Shown here: piece by piece, positions 1 to 8,984 of the stretch
Layout: each line of letters begins with the position of its first letter
How positions within the stretch are numbered: the stretch's first letter is position 1
NCBI RefSeq assembly: GCF_001695855.1
Contig: NZ_MBSS01000045.1
Span: 186,001-250,000, forward strand
Origin: Ensifer sp. LC163
Lineage (GTDB): Bacteria; Pseudomonadota; Alphaproteobacteria; Rhizobiales; Rhizobiaceae
Direction of reading: 5' to 3'
DNA: 64,000 nucleotides
Position numbers and translations under genes: made by a program
Notes under the pieces: model-generated
The model's input: only the letters and a program-made list of their open reading frames with translations
Told to the model about the DNA's origin: nothing
Database searches by the model: none

Positions 1-210
1 CAGGACGCGGCCGCCGTTGGCGACGGTGTCGCTAACGATCTGCAGGGCGCGCGACAGCATCGGAACGGTCTGTGCGAGGTCGATGATGTGAACGTTGTTA
101 CGATCGCCGAAGATGTAGGGCTTCATCTTCGGGTTCCAGCGGTGCGTCTGGTGGCCGAAGTGAACACCAGCTTCAAGCAGCTGGCGCATGCTAAAATCAG
201 GCAATGCCAT
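1..210 (-). CDS. rpsB: 30S ribosomal protein S2 (5' part only)
   Basis: Structural protein of the small ribosomal subunit. The first 70 codons are present; the rest lies beyond the left edge. The N-terminus [20 protein letters not shown] followed by TRRWNPKM-type residues (here [17 protein letters not shown]) is diagnostic for S2. A strong ribosome-binding site (AAAAGGAG) sits a few bases upstream of the ATG at 208-210. In this lineage tsf normally follows, which would be outside the window. No oddities in the visible part. Confidence 0.97.
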   Translation of the reverse strand, partial: MALPDFSMRQLLEAGVHFGHQTHRWNPKMKPYIFGDRNNVHIIDLAQTVPMLSRALQIVSDTVANGGRVL

Positions 211-390
211 GCCTTTTCTCCTTTTCCGGTTGAACCTCCGCGAGACGTCGAGCTCATCTTTCGAAAAGCCCACCGGCGGAACGAACCGGATTTCTCCCGG
301 AACATCCCATGCCTCACGTGTGGAATGGGCAGCCCCTTACCGGCAACTGCCCGACAAATCAAGACTTGAAGTCTGTTTTTGTCATATCGA

Positions 391-1218
391 CTACTTGCAT
401 TCTTCCGATTTGAAGACTTCGAGATCCGCGAGCTTGCCGCTCAGCACGAAGTCGCCGTAGTCCATCGTCAGGTCGCGGGTGATGCCGTTTTCGTAGAGTT
501 TGAACGACATGCGATAGATCGGCAGCGCGTCGCCACCCTTGTCGTCGTTGAAGTAGGAGATGGTGACCGGCCAATAATTCTCTGCGCCGAGCTTGCCGGC
601 CTTGCCCGCATCCGGCTCATCGGGCGTCGGCTTGCGCGACTTGCCGACGAAGGTCGAGGTGATCAGCGTCTTGTCACCCGAATCGGAGCCATCGAAGATC
701 CGTGCCTCGAAGAAGCTCTCACCTTTCTTGGCGCGATCGATGACTTCGACCATGTGCTCGGTCGGAAACCGGCTTGCCGCCAGCTCGACCTCACGCTTGT
801 CCGGCGCAGTCAGCTCGACCTTGACGCCGGTCTTGTCGTCATGGGCCGTGCCGCGCACTTCCTTGTCGAGTTTTTCGTCGGTGAAGGAGCGGGTCAGAAA
901 ACGGAAGTTGCCCGTCTTCAGATCCTCGTAGGTGGTTGTCTGCTGGTCGGTCATGCGCGTCTCTTCGCCGGTATTAACCTGCGTCACGAAGCGGAAGCTG
1001 ACCGTATATCCCTCGCAAGCCGATCCGTTGAACTCGTAGACCATGCGGCCGTACATGCCGGAAATGCCCGAGCGGTCGGAAGCATCCTTGAGCTCGAGAT
1101 CGTAGACGGCTCGATGCGGCACGAGGACACTTGCGCTTGCCGCATCGATGCCCGCAACCGTCATAACAGCGAAGCAGGCGCTGCCCAAACTTGCGAGACC
1201 GAAGCCTTTACGAAACAT
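391..1218 (-). CDS. eipB: EipB-like periplasmic envelope-integrity protein (DUF1849)
   Basis: A 275-residue exported protein. Residues 1-30 form a Sec signal peptide (basic MFRKG, hydrophobic core, small residues before SVLVPHRAVYDLEL). The body matches the DUF1849/EipB family, a periplasmic beta-spiral protein that supports cell-envelope integrity in Brucella. Cys68 and Cys274, near the two ends of the mature protein, match the conserved disulfide pair of that family. The start at 1216-1218 was chosen because AGGAGG precedes it and it begins the signal peptide; the frame stays open further upstream, but that stretch is not protein-like. Divergent from the RidA gene. Confidence 0.88.
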   Translation of the reverse strand: MFRKGFGLASLGSACFAVMTVAGIDAASASVLVPHRAVYDLELKDASDRSGISGMYGRMVYEFNGSACEGYTVSFRFVTQVNTGEETRMTDQQTTTYEDLKTGNFRFLTRSFTDEKLDKEVRGTAHDDKTGVKVELTAPDKREVELAASRFPTEHMVEVIDRAKKGESFFEARIFDGSDSGDKTLITSTFVGKSRKPTPDEPDAGKAGKLGAENYWPVTISYFNDDKGGDALPIYRMSFKLYENGITRDLTMDYGDFVLSGKLADLEVFKSEECK

Positions 1219-1363
1219 CCGTTTCCTCCTGTTGGACTCGCCGGCAATGCTATAAACAAGCTTTCGGCAGAAGCGAGGCGTCACCACATTTAAATGCCAG
1301 CGCCCCGCAGCGATCCGGTCTGAATGCCGGATTTTAACACAAAAGACAACAACGGAGCTTTCC

Positions 1364-1831
1364 ATGTCCGCAGAGATCGAAACGCGCCTCAAGGACCTCG
1401 GCGTCACCCTTCCCCAGGCAGCAGCCCCGGCGGCGAACTACGTGCCCTACGTCATCAGCGGCTCGATGCTCTACATCTCCGGACAGCTGCCGATGGAAGG
1501 CGGAAAGATCGCCGTCACCGGGCATGTGGGCAAGGACGTTGACGTCGCGGGCGCCCAGCGCGCCGCCGAACTCTGCGCCATCAATATTCTCGCACAGGCC
1601 AAATCCGCGCTTGGCGGCGACCTCGGCCGTATTCGCCGGCTGGTCAAGATCAACGGCTTCGTCGCCTCCACGCCCGAATTCATTGAACAGCACCTCGTGC
1701 TCAATGGTGCCTCCAACCTTCTGGCCAACGTCCTTGGTGACGCCGGCAAGCACGCGCGCGCTGCCGTCGGCATGGCCGCCCTGCCCTTCAATGCCGCCGT
1801 CGAGATCGACGCGGTCATCGAGATCGCTTGA
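1364..1831 (+). CDS. RidA/YjgF family protein
   Basis: A 155-residue member of the RidA/YjgF/UK114 superfamily, of the longer (about 150 aa) subgroup. The founder enzyme deaminates reactive enamine/imine intermediates from PLP enzymes. The C-terminal HARAAVGMAALPFNAAVEID segment holds the conserved Arg (R132) that binds the substrate carboxylate and the following Pro; E148 is in the usual acidic position. GGAG lies 6 bases before the ATG. The glycerophosphodiesterase gene starts 13 bases after the stop and is probably co-transcribed. The substrate of this subgroup is unknown. Confidence 0.9.
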   Translation: MSAEIETRLKDLGVTLPQAAAPAANYVPYVISGSMLYISGQLPMEGGKIAVTGHVGKDVDVAGAQRAAELCAINILAQAKSALGGDLGRIRRLVKINGFVASTPEFIEQHLVLNGASNLLANVLGDAGKHARAAVGMAALPFNAAVEIDAVIEIA

Positions 1832-1844
1832 TCGGGTGCCGGGC

Positions 1845-2570
1845 ATGACGGATATTTCCTGGCTGAAGGCTCAGCCGATCGCCCATCGCGGCTATCACGA
1901 CATGAACAAGCAGGTGTGGGAAAATACACTTTCGGCGTTTTCCCGCGCGCTCGATGCCGGCTTTGCGATCGAATGCGATCTGCAATACACCGCCGACAGC
2001 GTGCCGGTGGTCTTTCACGACGACGATACAGAACGGTTGTGCGGCATCAAGGGTGACGTGCGATCGAGAACCGCCGGCGAACTCGGCCTGATGTCCATCG
2101 GCGGGACGAAGGACAAGGTTCCGACGCTGTCGCAGATGCTACGGCTCGTCAAAGGGCGGGTGCCGCTCGTCATCGAACTCAAGGGACGCAAGGACGACGA
2201 CGAGGGATTTGCCGCAGCGGTCCTGGAAACGCTCGAAGACTACAAGGGCCATGTCGCCCTGATGAGCTTCGACCATTGGCTGCTCAAGGACCTGAAAGCG
2301 CTCGATGCGCCCTACCCGCTCGGGCTGACCGCCGAGGGTGCAAGGCCGGAAACTTTCTTCGTGCACGAGGAGGCCATGCAACTCGGCCTCGACTTCATCT
2401 CCTACCACTACGGCCATCTGCCGAACTCGTTCATTACCAAGGAACGGACGCTCGGCCGTACGATCATCACCTGGACCGTTCGCGACAGGCAGGCCGAAGA
2501 ATACACCTACACCCATGCCGACCAGATGACCTTCGAGGGTTTCGACCCGCGGGAGGCATTGATTTCCTGA
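1845..2570 (+). CDS. Glycerophosphodiester phosphodiesterase
   Basis: A 241-residue GDPD-family TIM barrel that hydrolyses glycerophosphodiesters to glycerol 3-phosphate and an alcohol. The catalytic set is visible: PIAHRG (H14, R15), ENT at 27-29, the metal ligands E43 and D45 in IECDLQ, and H58 in VFHDD. No signal peptide, so it is predicted cytoplasmic. The ATG at 1845 was chosen because the family-like sequence starts there; the frame is open upstream but runs through the RidA gene. The next gene starts 4 bases after the stop, indicating an operon. Confidence 0.9.
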   Translation: MTDISWLKAQPIAHRGYHDMNKQVWENTLSAFSRALDAGFAIECDLQYTADSVPVVFHDDDTERLCGIKGDVRSRTAGELGLMSIGGTKDKVPTLSQMLRLVKGRVPLVIELKGRKDDDEGFAAAVLETLEDYKGHVALMSFDHWLLKDLKALDAPYPLGLTAEGARPETFFVHEEAMQLGLDFISYHYGHLPNSFITKERTLGRTIITWTVRDRQAEEYTYTHADQMTFEGFDPREALIS

Positions 2571-2574
2571 GCTC

Positions 2575-3762
2575 ATGTCCGACGCCGTCACCATCCGCAT
2601 AGCGCAATCCTTCTCCGAGATACCGGCGGCGCGCTGGAACATGCTTTCCGGCGCGGCGAAGGGGAAACGGGGCTCCGCCTATAACCCGTTCGTCTCGCAT
2701 GCCTATCTCTCGGCGCTGGAGGAATCGGGCTCAGCCACCGCCAAGACCGGCTGGCTCGGCCAACACCTGCTGATGGAAAGCGCCGATGGCCAGCTTCAGG
2801 GCGCGCTCGTCTGCTATCTCAAGAGCCACAGCCAGGGCGAATATGTCTTCGATCATGGCTGGGCGGATGCGTTCGAGCGTGCCGGCGGCCGCTATTATCC
2901 CAAACTTCAAGGCTCCATTCCCTTCACGCCCGTAACCGGGCCGCGGCTCCTGACGGTTACGGGCCAAGACGGCTCGCCCGTGCAGGATGGGCTTGCGGCG
3001 GGCCTGAAGGAGCTAACACGACGGCACGATGCCTCATCTGCGCATGTAACCTTCGTGCGGGAATCGGAAATGCCGGTTTTCGAACGGGCCGGCTTTCTGC
3101 ATCGCACCGACCAGCAGTTCCATTTCCTGAACGAAGGTTACGGATCCCATAGCGATTTCCTTGAGACGCTGGCATCCCGAAAGCGCAAGGCTCTGAAGAA
3201 AGAGCGCCGCACCGCACTCGAAAACGACATCACGATCGACTGGTTGACCGGCAGCGATCTGACGGAAGCGATCTGGGATCAATTCTTCGGGTTCTACATG
3301 GACACCGGCGGCCGCAAGTGGGGACGCCCCTATCTCACTCGCGCCTTCTATTCGCTGATCGGCGAGCGCATGGCGGACGACATCGTGCTGGTGATGGCAC
3401 GGCGCAACGGCCGCTATATCGCCGGCGCGATCAACTTCATCGGCGGCGACGCGCTTTATGGCCGCCACTGGGGCTGCATCGAGGACCACCCTTTCCTGCA
3501 CTTCGAAGTCTGCTATCACCAGGCCATCGATTTCGCCATCGCGAAGGGCCTCAAGCGCGTGGAAGCCGGTGCGCAGGGCGAGCACAAGCTCGCCCGCGGC
3601 TACATGCCGGTAACGACCCATTCGGCCCACTACATCAGCCATCCCGGTCTCGCCCGTGCGGTCTCGGACTATCTCGTTCGCGAGCGCAGGGACGTGGAGG
3701 AAACCGCCGAGTTTCTTGCAGAGCACGGTCCTTTCCGCAAAGGTGAGCGCCAGGACGATTGA
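2575..3762 (+). CDS. FemAB-like/GNAT-fold protein (PF04339, peptidogalycan biosynthesis family)
   Basis: A 395-residue protein of the DUF482/PF04339 family, which has a FemAB-like tandem acetyltransferase fold and is common in Alphaproteobacteria. Recognisable family features are a central HVTFVRESE-type strand, SRKRKALKKERR and the C-terminal EAGAQGEHKLARGYMP block. The chemistry is not established; aminoacyl or acyl transfer is inferred from the fold only. It starts 4 bases after the glycerophosphodiesterase gene and is followed by the HIT gene 44 bases downstream, so the RidA-to-HIT genes probably form one transcription unit. Confidence 0.85.
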   Translation: MSDAVTIRIAQSFSEIPAARWNMLSGAAKGKRGSAYNPFVSHAYLSALEESGSATAKTGWLGQHLLMESADGQLQGALVCYLKSHSQGEYVFDHGWADAFERAGGRYYPKLQGSIPFTPVTGPRLLTVTGQDGSPVQDGLAAGLKELTRRHDASSAHVTFVRESEMPVFERAGFLHRTDQQFHFLNEGYGSHSDFLETLASRKRKALKKERRTALENDITIDWLTGSDLTEAIWDQFFGFYMDTGGRKWGRPYLTRAFYSLIGERMADDIVLVMARRNGRYIAGAINFIGGDALYGRHWGCIEDHPFLHFEVCYHQAIDFAIAKGLKRVEAGAQGEHKLARGYMPVTTHSAHYISHPGLARAVSDYLVRERRDVEETAEFLAEHGPFRKGERQDD

Positions 3763-3806
3763 ACCGCTCTCCAGCGTTGGCCGGATCCAATCTACGAGGA
3801 AAAACA

Positions 3807-4226
3807 ATGAGCGTTTACGACACCAACAATATCTTCGCGAAAATCCTGCGGGGCGAAATCCCGTCGCACCGGGTCTACGAGGACGATGCAACCATCGCCT
3901 TCATGGACGTGATGCCGCAAGCCGAAGGCCACATCCTCGTTGTCCCCAAGACCCCCTCCCGCAACTTGCTGGACGCCGACACAGCAAGCCTGCCGGCACT
4001 GATCACCGCCGTTCAGAAAATTGCCGTTGCCGCCAAAGACGCCTTCGACGCCGACGGGGTGACGATCATGCAGTTCAACGAGGCACCCGCCGGCCAGTCC
4101 GTCTTCCACCTGCACTTCCACGTCATCCCGCGGCGCCACGGCGTTCCGCTGAAACCGCATTCCGGCACGATGGAAGATGGTGCGGTGCTGGCCGCCAACG
4201 CCGAAAAAGTGCGCCAGGCGCTTTAG
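3807..4226 (+). CDS. HIT family protein
   Basis: A 139-residue histidine-triad nucleotide-binding protein, probably a nucleoside phosphoramidate or dinucleoside polyphosphate hydrolase of the HinT/Fhit superfamily. The triad is H101-x-H103-x-H105 in HLHFHVIP; H103 or H105 would carry the nucleotidyl intermediate. The N-terminal IFAKILRGEIPSHRVYEDD block is typical of bacterial HIT proteins. The ATG at 3807 follows CGAGGA. A longer frame from 3759 overlaps the previous stop and lacks family similarity. Confidence 0.93.
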   Translation: MSVYDTNNIFAKILRGEIPSHRVYEDDATIAFMDVMPQAEGHILVVPKTPSRNLLDADTASLPALITAVQKIAVAAKDAFDADGVTIMQFNEAPAGQSVFHLHFHVIPRRHGVPLKPHSGTMEDGAVLAANAEKVRQAL

Positions 4227-4278
4227 ATGCAAATCTGACGGCCGCGTTAACAGCTGTCACCGGCTGCGCATTGCGTCT

Positions 4279-4623
4279 CTAAAAACCCAACCACCATAGC
4301 CCGGCGGCCAACGTTGCGATCGTTGTCGCTATCCCGATTGCCGGTTTGCGACCGAGCAGGAAGAATGCCGCCGCCCCAATCGCGACGGCTCCCAGGCGCA
4401 GCCACAGCGGCGACTGCTCGAGAACGCCTGTTGGGTAGAGAATGAGCTTGGCGATGACGGCTGCGACAAGCGCAGTCGCCACTGCCCTGACCCAGTTCAG
4501 CGCCTCGGAATCATCGCGCAACCGGTTCCCGGCGATCACGCCCAACCAGCGCCAGATGTCGGTCGCAAGCCAGCCGGCGATCGCAATGAACGCATAGGCC
4601 CACCAGCCGTCATGCCAAGTCAT
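4279..4623 (-). CDS. azlD: AzlD-family branched-chain amino-acid exporter subunit
   Basis: A 114-residue membrane protein with about four hydrophobic segments, of the AzlD (PF05437) family. With AzlC it forms a two-component exporter for branched-chain amino acids or analogues. Its start codon overlaps the azlC stop by 4 bases (ATGA), the usual translationally coupled arrangement. A lone gene of this size beside azlC is rarely anything else; the actual substrate is not shown by the sequence. Confidence 0.88.
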   Translation of the reverse strand: MTWHDGWWAYAFIAIAGWLATDIWRWLGVIAGNRLRDDSEALNWVRAVATALVAAVIAKLILYPTGVLEQSPLWLRLGAVAIGAAAFFLLGRKPAIGIATTIATLAAGLWWLGF

Positions 4624-5357
4624 GCGCCGATCTCCCGGCGGCGGCGCCGCAGCCGTTCGACCGCCCAGGCCAGCGTGCCTCCACCGACACCCGCCAGTAG
4701 AATGTCGAATTCAGGGGCGAGCCAATAGAACAATGGGCCGGCCAAGAGACCGAACAGCAGCGCGATATAGACGACCGGATGGCGCGCCGAGTGCCAGATC
4801 GAGGCCAGGAAATAGATCGGCGTCAGGAAGAACAGACAGCCAGCGACGATCGGCGGAAAATTAGCGACGAAATGATAGACGATGGCGACCAGCACCATAT
4901 TGGCCACCACAAGCGTGATGCCGAAGCCGGCGAAGAAGGCAACACGCTTGTCGCGCGGCACCGCCTGCACCTTCTCCATCGCGAAAACCCAGGCCGTGAT
5001 CGCGACGAAATGCGACAGAAACAACAGGAGCCATGTCGGCGTCCTCGACGTGCGCAATTCGGGAATGAGCGCCGCAACCATCGGCATCAGGCGGACGGAC
5101 GAGAGCGACACGGCCAGGAAGGCCGCCGCCAGGCTTGCACCGCTCATCATCGAGCTGACGAGAATGACCTTCGCCGGCAGCGCCCAAACCATGCCGGTCA
5201 TGAAGACGACCTGCTGCGGTGGAATTCCAGCCTGAGCGGTCAGGGAGCAGAAGCCAACGAAGGACAGCATCAGGATAAAGGCCGGGAGGCTGAACAGGCC
5301 ACGCATGCCGGTTAGAAACCAGACAACCGACGACTGGTCGTTTTCATCACTCTTCAT
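4620..5357 (-). CDS. azlC: AzlC family permease
   Basis: About 245 residues with six or seven transmembrane segments and the AzlC N-terminal block (WFLTGMRGLFSLPAFILM, then FVGFCSLTAQAG). It is the larger subunit of an AzlCD amino-acid exporter. I placed the start at 5355-5357 (MKSDEND) because GGAA lies upstream. An in-frame ATG at 5379-5381 would start only 10 bases beyond the clpA terminator hairpin and has no good ribosome-binding site, but it cannot be excluded. Coupled to azlD by an ATGA overlap. Confidence 0.85.
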   Translation of the reverse strand: MKSDENDQSSVVWFLTGMRGLFSLPAFILMLSFVGFCSLTAQAGIPPQQVVFMTGMVWALPAKVILVSSMMSGASLAAAFLAVSLSSVRLMPMVAALIPELRTSRTPTWLLLFLSHFVAITAWVFAMEKVQAVPRDKRVAFFAGFGITLVVANMVLVAIVYHFVANFPPIVAGCLFFLTPIYFLASIWHSARHPVVYIALLFGLLAGPLFYWLAPEFDILLAGVGGGTLAWAVERLRRRRREIGA

Positions 5358-5390
5358 CAGCCGTTCCGGAATTGCTTTCATTCAGAGAAA

Positions 5391-5418
5391 CGCTGCCGGA
5401 TGGGTCCATCCGGCAGCG
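5391..5418 (-). terminator. Rho-independent terminator of clpS-clpA
   Basis: Thirteen-base arms CGCTGCCGGATGG and CCATCCGGCAGCG separated by only two bases. Reading on the minus strand the hairpin is followed by TTTCTCTG. It sits 22 bases beyond the clpA stop and just before azlC. Confidence 0.75.
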
Positions 5419-5440
5419 CCAAACATCGTGTCCGGTCGGA

Positions 5441-7960
5441 CTATTTCTTGCGTGGCACCTTCGGCACCGTCTTGCCTTTTCGCGGGCTCGCCTCGCTGGC
5501 AACCTTGCCTTCGGCGTCCGAAGACGACTTGGCTGCTGTCTTCTTCGGCTTGGCCTTCGGTGCGGGTTCAGCCCCGACGGCTTCCTTTTCCTCGGCCTTC
5601 TTCGGCTTGGCATTCTTCATCGCCGGGCGGGTCACTTCTGCCTTCGGCTTGATCGGCGCCGTTTCCGGCACGGCATCAAGCAGCAGCCCCTTGGTTCCGT
5701 CGGCCTTCGTGCCGATCGTCACGCGCAGTACGCCACCCTTCTTCAACTTGCCGAACAGAATTTCGTCTGCAAGCGGCTTCTTGATGTGCTCCTGGATGAC
5801 GCGGGCGAGTGGCCGCGCACCCATCTTCTCGTCGTAGCCTTTCTCGGCAAGCCAGGCGATAGCGTCAGGCGCCAGGTCGAACGTGACGTTGCGTTCTGCG
5901 AGCTGAGTCTCGAGCTGCATGACGAACTTCTGCACGACCTGATGGATGACCGGCGTCGGCAGCGATGCGAACGGAATGACCGCATCGAGACGGTTGCGGA
6001 ACTCGGGCGTGAACAGGCGGTTCAGCGCTTCCTCGTCCTCGCCGGTGCGCTTGGACGAGCCGAAGCCGATCGCAGCCCTTGCCATTTCCGAAGCGCCCGC
6101 ATTGGTCGTCATGATCAGGATGACGTTGCGGAAGTCGATCTTCTTGCCGTTGTGGTCCGTGAGCGACCCATGGTCCATGACCTGCAGCAGAATGTTGAAC
6201 AGGTCCGGATGCGCCTTCTCGATTTCGTCGAGCAACAGCACGCAATGCGGATGCTGGTCGACGCCATCGGTCAGAAGACCGCCCTGGTCGAAGCCGACAT
6301 AGCCGGGAGGTGCACCAAGCAGCCGCGATACGGTGTGCCGCTCCATGTATTCCGACATGTCGAAACGCAGAAGCTCAACGCCGAGCGACGTTGCAAGCTG
6401 CTTGGCAACTTCGGTCTTACCGACGCCCGTCGGGCCCGAGAAGACGTAGCAACCGATCGGCTTGTTCGGTTCGCGCAACCCCGCACGGGCAAGCTTGATC
6501 GACGAGGCAAGCGCCTCAATCGCCAGATCCTGGCCGTAGACGACGGAACGCAGTTCCTTCTCGAGGTTCGCGAGCACCGCCTCGTCATCCTTGGAGACGG
6601 TCTTCGGCGGAATGCGGGCCATTGTCGCGATGGTCGCTTCGATCTCCCGCTCGGTGATCAGTTTGCGGCGCTTGCCGACCGGCAGCAGCATCTGGGCCGC
6701 ACCGGATTCGTCGATCACGTCGATCGCCTTGTCCGGCAGCTTGCGGTCGTTGATGTAGCGGGCCGAAAGCTCGACCGCTGCCTTGATCGCCTCGTTCGAG
6801 TATTTCAGATGATGATAGTCCTCGAAGTACGGCTTCAGACCCTTCATGATCTCGATCGTATCGGCGATCGTCGGCTCGTTGACGTCGATCTTCTGGAAGC
6901 GACGCACCAGCGCGCGGTCCTTCTCGAAGAACTGCCGGTATTCCTTGTAGGTGGTCGACCCGATGCAGCGGATCGCGCCGGACGAAAGCGCCGGCTTCAA
7001 CAGGTTCGACGCGTCCATCGCGCCGCCAGAGGTGGCACCAGCACCGATGACCGTATGGATTTCATCGATGAACAGCACCGCACCCGGGTAATCCTCAAGT
7101 TCCTTGACGACCTGCTTCAGGCGCTCTTCGAAATCGCCGCGATAACGCGTTCCGGCCAGCAGCGTCCCCATGTCGAGCGAGAAGATCGTCGCGTCCTGGA
7201 GCGCCTCCGGCACCTTCTTTTCGATGATACGCTTGGCAAGGCCCTCGGCGATCGCCGTCTTGCCAACGCCGGGGTCGCCAACATAGAGCGGATTGTTCTT
7301 CGAGCGACGGCAGAGAATCTGGATCGTGCGATTGACCTCGGCGTGGCGGCCGATCAGCGGGTCGATCTTGCCGGATTTCGCCTTTTCGTTCAGGTTGATG
7401 CAATAGGCCGTCAGGGCATCCTGCTGCTTCTTCGCGCTCGCCTCTTCGTTTTCACGCGCAGGTTTCTGCTCGGATTCGTGTTCCTCGGCCCCGCGCACCG
7501 GACGCGCCTCGGAGCTTCCCGGACGTTTGCCGATACCATGCGAGATGAAGTTGACCGCGTCGTAGCGCGTCATCTCCTGCTCTTGCAGGAAATAGGCGGC
7601 ATGGCTCTCGCGCTCAGCGAAGATCGCAACGAGCACGTTTGCCCCCGTCACTTCCTCGCGTCCAGACGATTGAACGTGAATGACGGCCCGCTGGATGACA
7701 CGCTGGAAACCGGCGGTCGGCTTGGAATCCTCGTCATAGCCGGTGATCAGGTTCGACAGTTCGTTGTCGACATAGTCTGTCACGGTCTTGCGCAGCGTCT
7801 CGAGATTGACGTTGCACGCGCCCATCACGGCCGCTGCATCGGCATCGTCGATCAATGCCAAAAGCAGATGTTCAAGCGTCGCATATTCGTGGTGGCGCTC
7901 GTTGGCAAAAGTCAGTGCCTGGTGCAGCGCCTTTTCGAGGCTGGGCGAAAATGTTGGCAC
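5441..7960 (-). CDS. clpA: ATP-dependent Clp protease ATP-binding subunit ClpA
   Basis: An 839-residue AAA+ unfoldase that feeds substrates to ClpP. Visible features: N-terminal Clp repeat domain (about 1-140), a charged linker, first Walker A at about 228-235 (GDPGVGKT), second Walker A GPTGVGKT near 510, and the ClpP-docking IGFGSS loop. E. coli ClpA has 758 residues; the extra length is mainly a basic Lys/Ala/Pro-rich tail of about 75 residues after the D2 domain. The start is GTG at 7958-7960, preceded by GAGGAAC. It lies 9 bases after clpS, so the adaptor and unfoldase are co-expressed. Confidence 0.97.
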   Translation of the reverse strand: MPTFSPSLEKALHQALTFANERHHEYATLEHLLLALIDDADAAAVMGACNVNLETLRKTVTDYVDNELSNLITGYDEDSKPTAGFQRVIQRAVIHVQSSGREEVTGANVLVAIFAERESHAAYFLQEQEMTRYDAVNFISHGIGKRPGSSEARPVRGAEEHESEQKPARENEEASAKKQQDALTAYCINLNEKAKSGKIDPLIGRHAEVNRTIQILCRRSKNNPLYVGDPGVGKTAIAEGLAKRIIEKKVPEALQDATIFSLDMGTLLAGTRYRGDFEERLKQVVKELEDYPGAVLFIDEIHTVIGAGATSGGAMDASNLLKPALSSGAIRCIGSTTYKEYRQFFEKDRALVRRFQKIDVNEPTIADTIEIMKGLKPYFEDYHHLKYSNEAIKAAVELSARYINDRKLPDKAIDVIDESGAAQMLLPVGKRRKLITEREIEATIATMARIPPKTVSKDDEAVLANLEKELRSVVYGQDLAIEALASSIKLARAGLREPNKPIGCYVFSGPTGVGKTEVAKQLATSLGVELLRFDMSEYMERHTVSRLLGAPPGYVGFDQGGLLTDGVDQHPHCVLLLDEIEKAHPDLFNILLQVMDHGSLTDHNGKKIDFRNVILIMTTNAGASEMARAAIGFGSSKRTGEDEEALNRLFTPEFRNRLDAVIPFASLPTPVIHQVVQKFVMQLETQLAERNVTFDLAPDAIAWLAEKGYDEKMGARPLARVIQEHIKKPLADEILFGKLKKGGVLRVTIGTKADGTKGLLLDAVPETAPIKPKAEVTRPAMKNAKPKKAEEKEAVGAEPAPKAKPKKTAAKSSSDAEGKVASEASPRKGKTVPKVPRKK

Positions 7961-7969
7961 GTTAGTTCC

Positions 7970-8323
7970 TCATTTCTTTTCCATGACGCATTGCAACGGA
8001 TGCTGATGCTGGCGGGCGAAATCCATCACCTGCGTCACCTTCGTTTCGGCGACTTCGTACGTAAAGACGCCGCACTCCCCCACACCGTGATTGTGAACGT
8101 GGAGCATGATGCGAGTCGCCTCTTCCGGATTCTTCTGAAAAAAACGTTCCAGAATGTGGATGACAAACTCCATTGGTGTGTAATCGTCATTCAAAAGCAG
8201 AACGCGATACAAACTCGGCTTCTTGGTCTTCGGCTTGGTGCGCGTGATGACGGAGGTGCTGCGATTGCTGCCGCCTCCTTCGTCGTCGCTTCCTTGCTGC
8301 ATCCGGACCGGCGTGGCGATCAT
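7970..8323 (-). CDS. clpS: ATP-dependent Clp protease adaptor ClpS
   Basis: A 117-residue adaptor that delivers N-degron substrates to ClpA. The core [10 protein letters not shown] motif and the HxHNHG-type segment ([13 protein letters not shown]) are present, after a disordered basic N-terminal extension of about 35 residues. Immediately upstream of clpA (9-base gap). Rhizobia usually carry a second clpS elsewhere; this copy is the clpA-linked one. Confidence 0.96.
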   Translation of the reverse strand: MIATPVRMQQGSDDEGGGSNRSTSVITRTKPKTKKPSLYRVLLLNDDYTPMEFVIHILERFFQKNPEEATRIMLHVHNHGVGECGVFTYEVAETKVTQVMDFARQHQHPLQCVMEKK

Positions 8324-8506
8324 TCGTGTCTTTTCCTTAGTACAAGCCGCGGATCCATCTGATGTGGCCGCAGCGTGCTTGCCCTTTATCTAATGGTTCG
8401 TTTCTAGATTTTAAGACCGAACCAACGCACTGCAATCATAATCGCACGGAGAAGCATAAGATTGATCAACTTTCTTCGATCCACCGCGAAGTGTCCAAAA
8501 CAGCAA

Positions 8507-8539
8507 AAAGGCCGGTCGCAGTATCGGCGACCGGCCTTT
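8507..8539 (-). terminator. Rho-independent terminator of the phasin gene
   Basis: Thirteen-base arms AAAGGCCGGTCGC and GCGACCGGCCTTT around a 7-base loop; on the minus strand the stem runs into TTTTTGC. It is 24 bases beyond the phasin stop. Confidence 0.85.
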
Positions 8540-8563
8540 CAATGACGGCAGTGATCCGTGGCT

Positions 8564-8917
8564 TTAGGCGGCAGCGGCGGCCTTGACCGCTGCGGTTGCC
8601 TTGGCAACCGGCGCCTCGTACGGCTTGTAGGCATCCTTGGCGAGGTCGGCATACATCTCGCCGATCTTCGTCGCCTCGGCGAAGAAGCCCTCGTAGCTCG
8701 ACTTCAGGAAGTTGGTCTGCAGTTCGAAAGCCGTCTCGATGCTCTTGGCGCTGGAGAGCTTCTCCACGTGCGCAACGCTGTCTTCGAAGGACTTCTTGGA
8801 AAAATCGGCAGCCTCGGTCGCAATGGCCTGAAGGCCCTTGGTCCAAGCGGAATAGCTTTTCACAGCCACGTCAATGGCTTCTTTGCTTTTCTTGTTTGCA
8901 TCATCGAAGTTGAACAT
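8564..8917 (-). CDS. Phasin family protein
   Basis: A 117-residue protein of the Phasin_2 family (PF09361), small amphipathic helical proteins that coat polyhydroxybutyrate granules. It begins MFNFDDANKKSKEAIDVAVK, is almost wholly helical, and ends in a short Ala-rich tail (AAVKAAAAA) typical of the family. AAGGAG precedes the ATG. It stands alone, with its own promoter and terminator; the promoter carries a motif like the binding site of the PHB regulator PhaR. Which of the several rhizobial phasins it corresponds to is not determined. Confidence 0.92.
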   Translation of the reverse strand: MFNFDDANKKSKEAIDVAVKSYSAWTKGLQAIATEAADFSKKSFEDSVAHVEKLSSAKSIETAFELQTNFLKSSYEGFFAEATKIGEMYADLAKDAYKPYEAPVAKATAAVKAAAAA

Positions 8918-8955
8918 CGGGTGTCTCCTTAGTGACGGCCTGATCTGGAGGCTTC

Positions 8956-8984
8956 AGTTTATGTGCACTGCACAAAAAGTCAAG
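8956..8984 (-). promoter_or_regulatory. Phasin promoter with a PhaR-like box in the spacer
   Basis: On the minus strand CTTGAC (8979-8984) and TAAACT (8956-8961) are separated by 17 bases, fitting a housekeeping -35/-10. The spacer holds the near-palindrome TGTGCAGTGCACA. On the plus strand 8964-8975 reads TGCACTGCACAA, which fits TGCRNYGCASMA, the PhaR consensus I recall for Bradyrhizobium. A second TGC-rich partial match (TGCAGCGCAATA) lies at 8992-9003. The promoter call is by eye. Confidence 0.6.

Noticed and set aside
5372-8362. 996-codon open frame on the plus strand opposite clpA and clpS
   Set aside because: It is antisense to two unmistakable genes, has no family similarity, and arises from the codon bias of high-GC genes.
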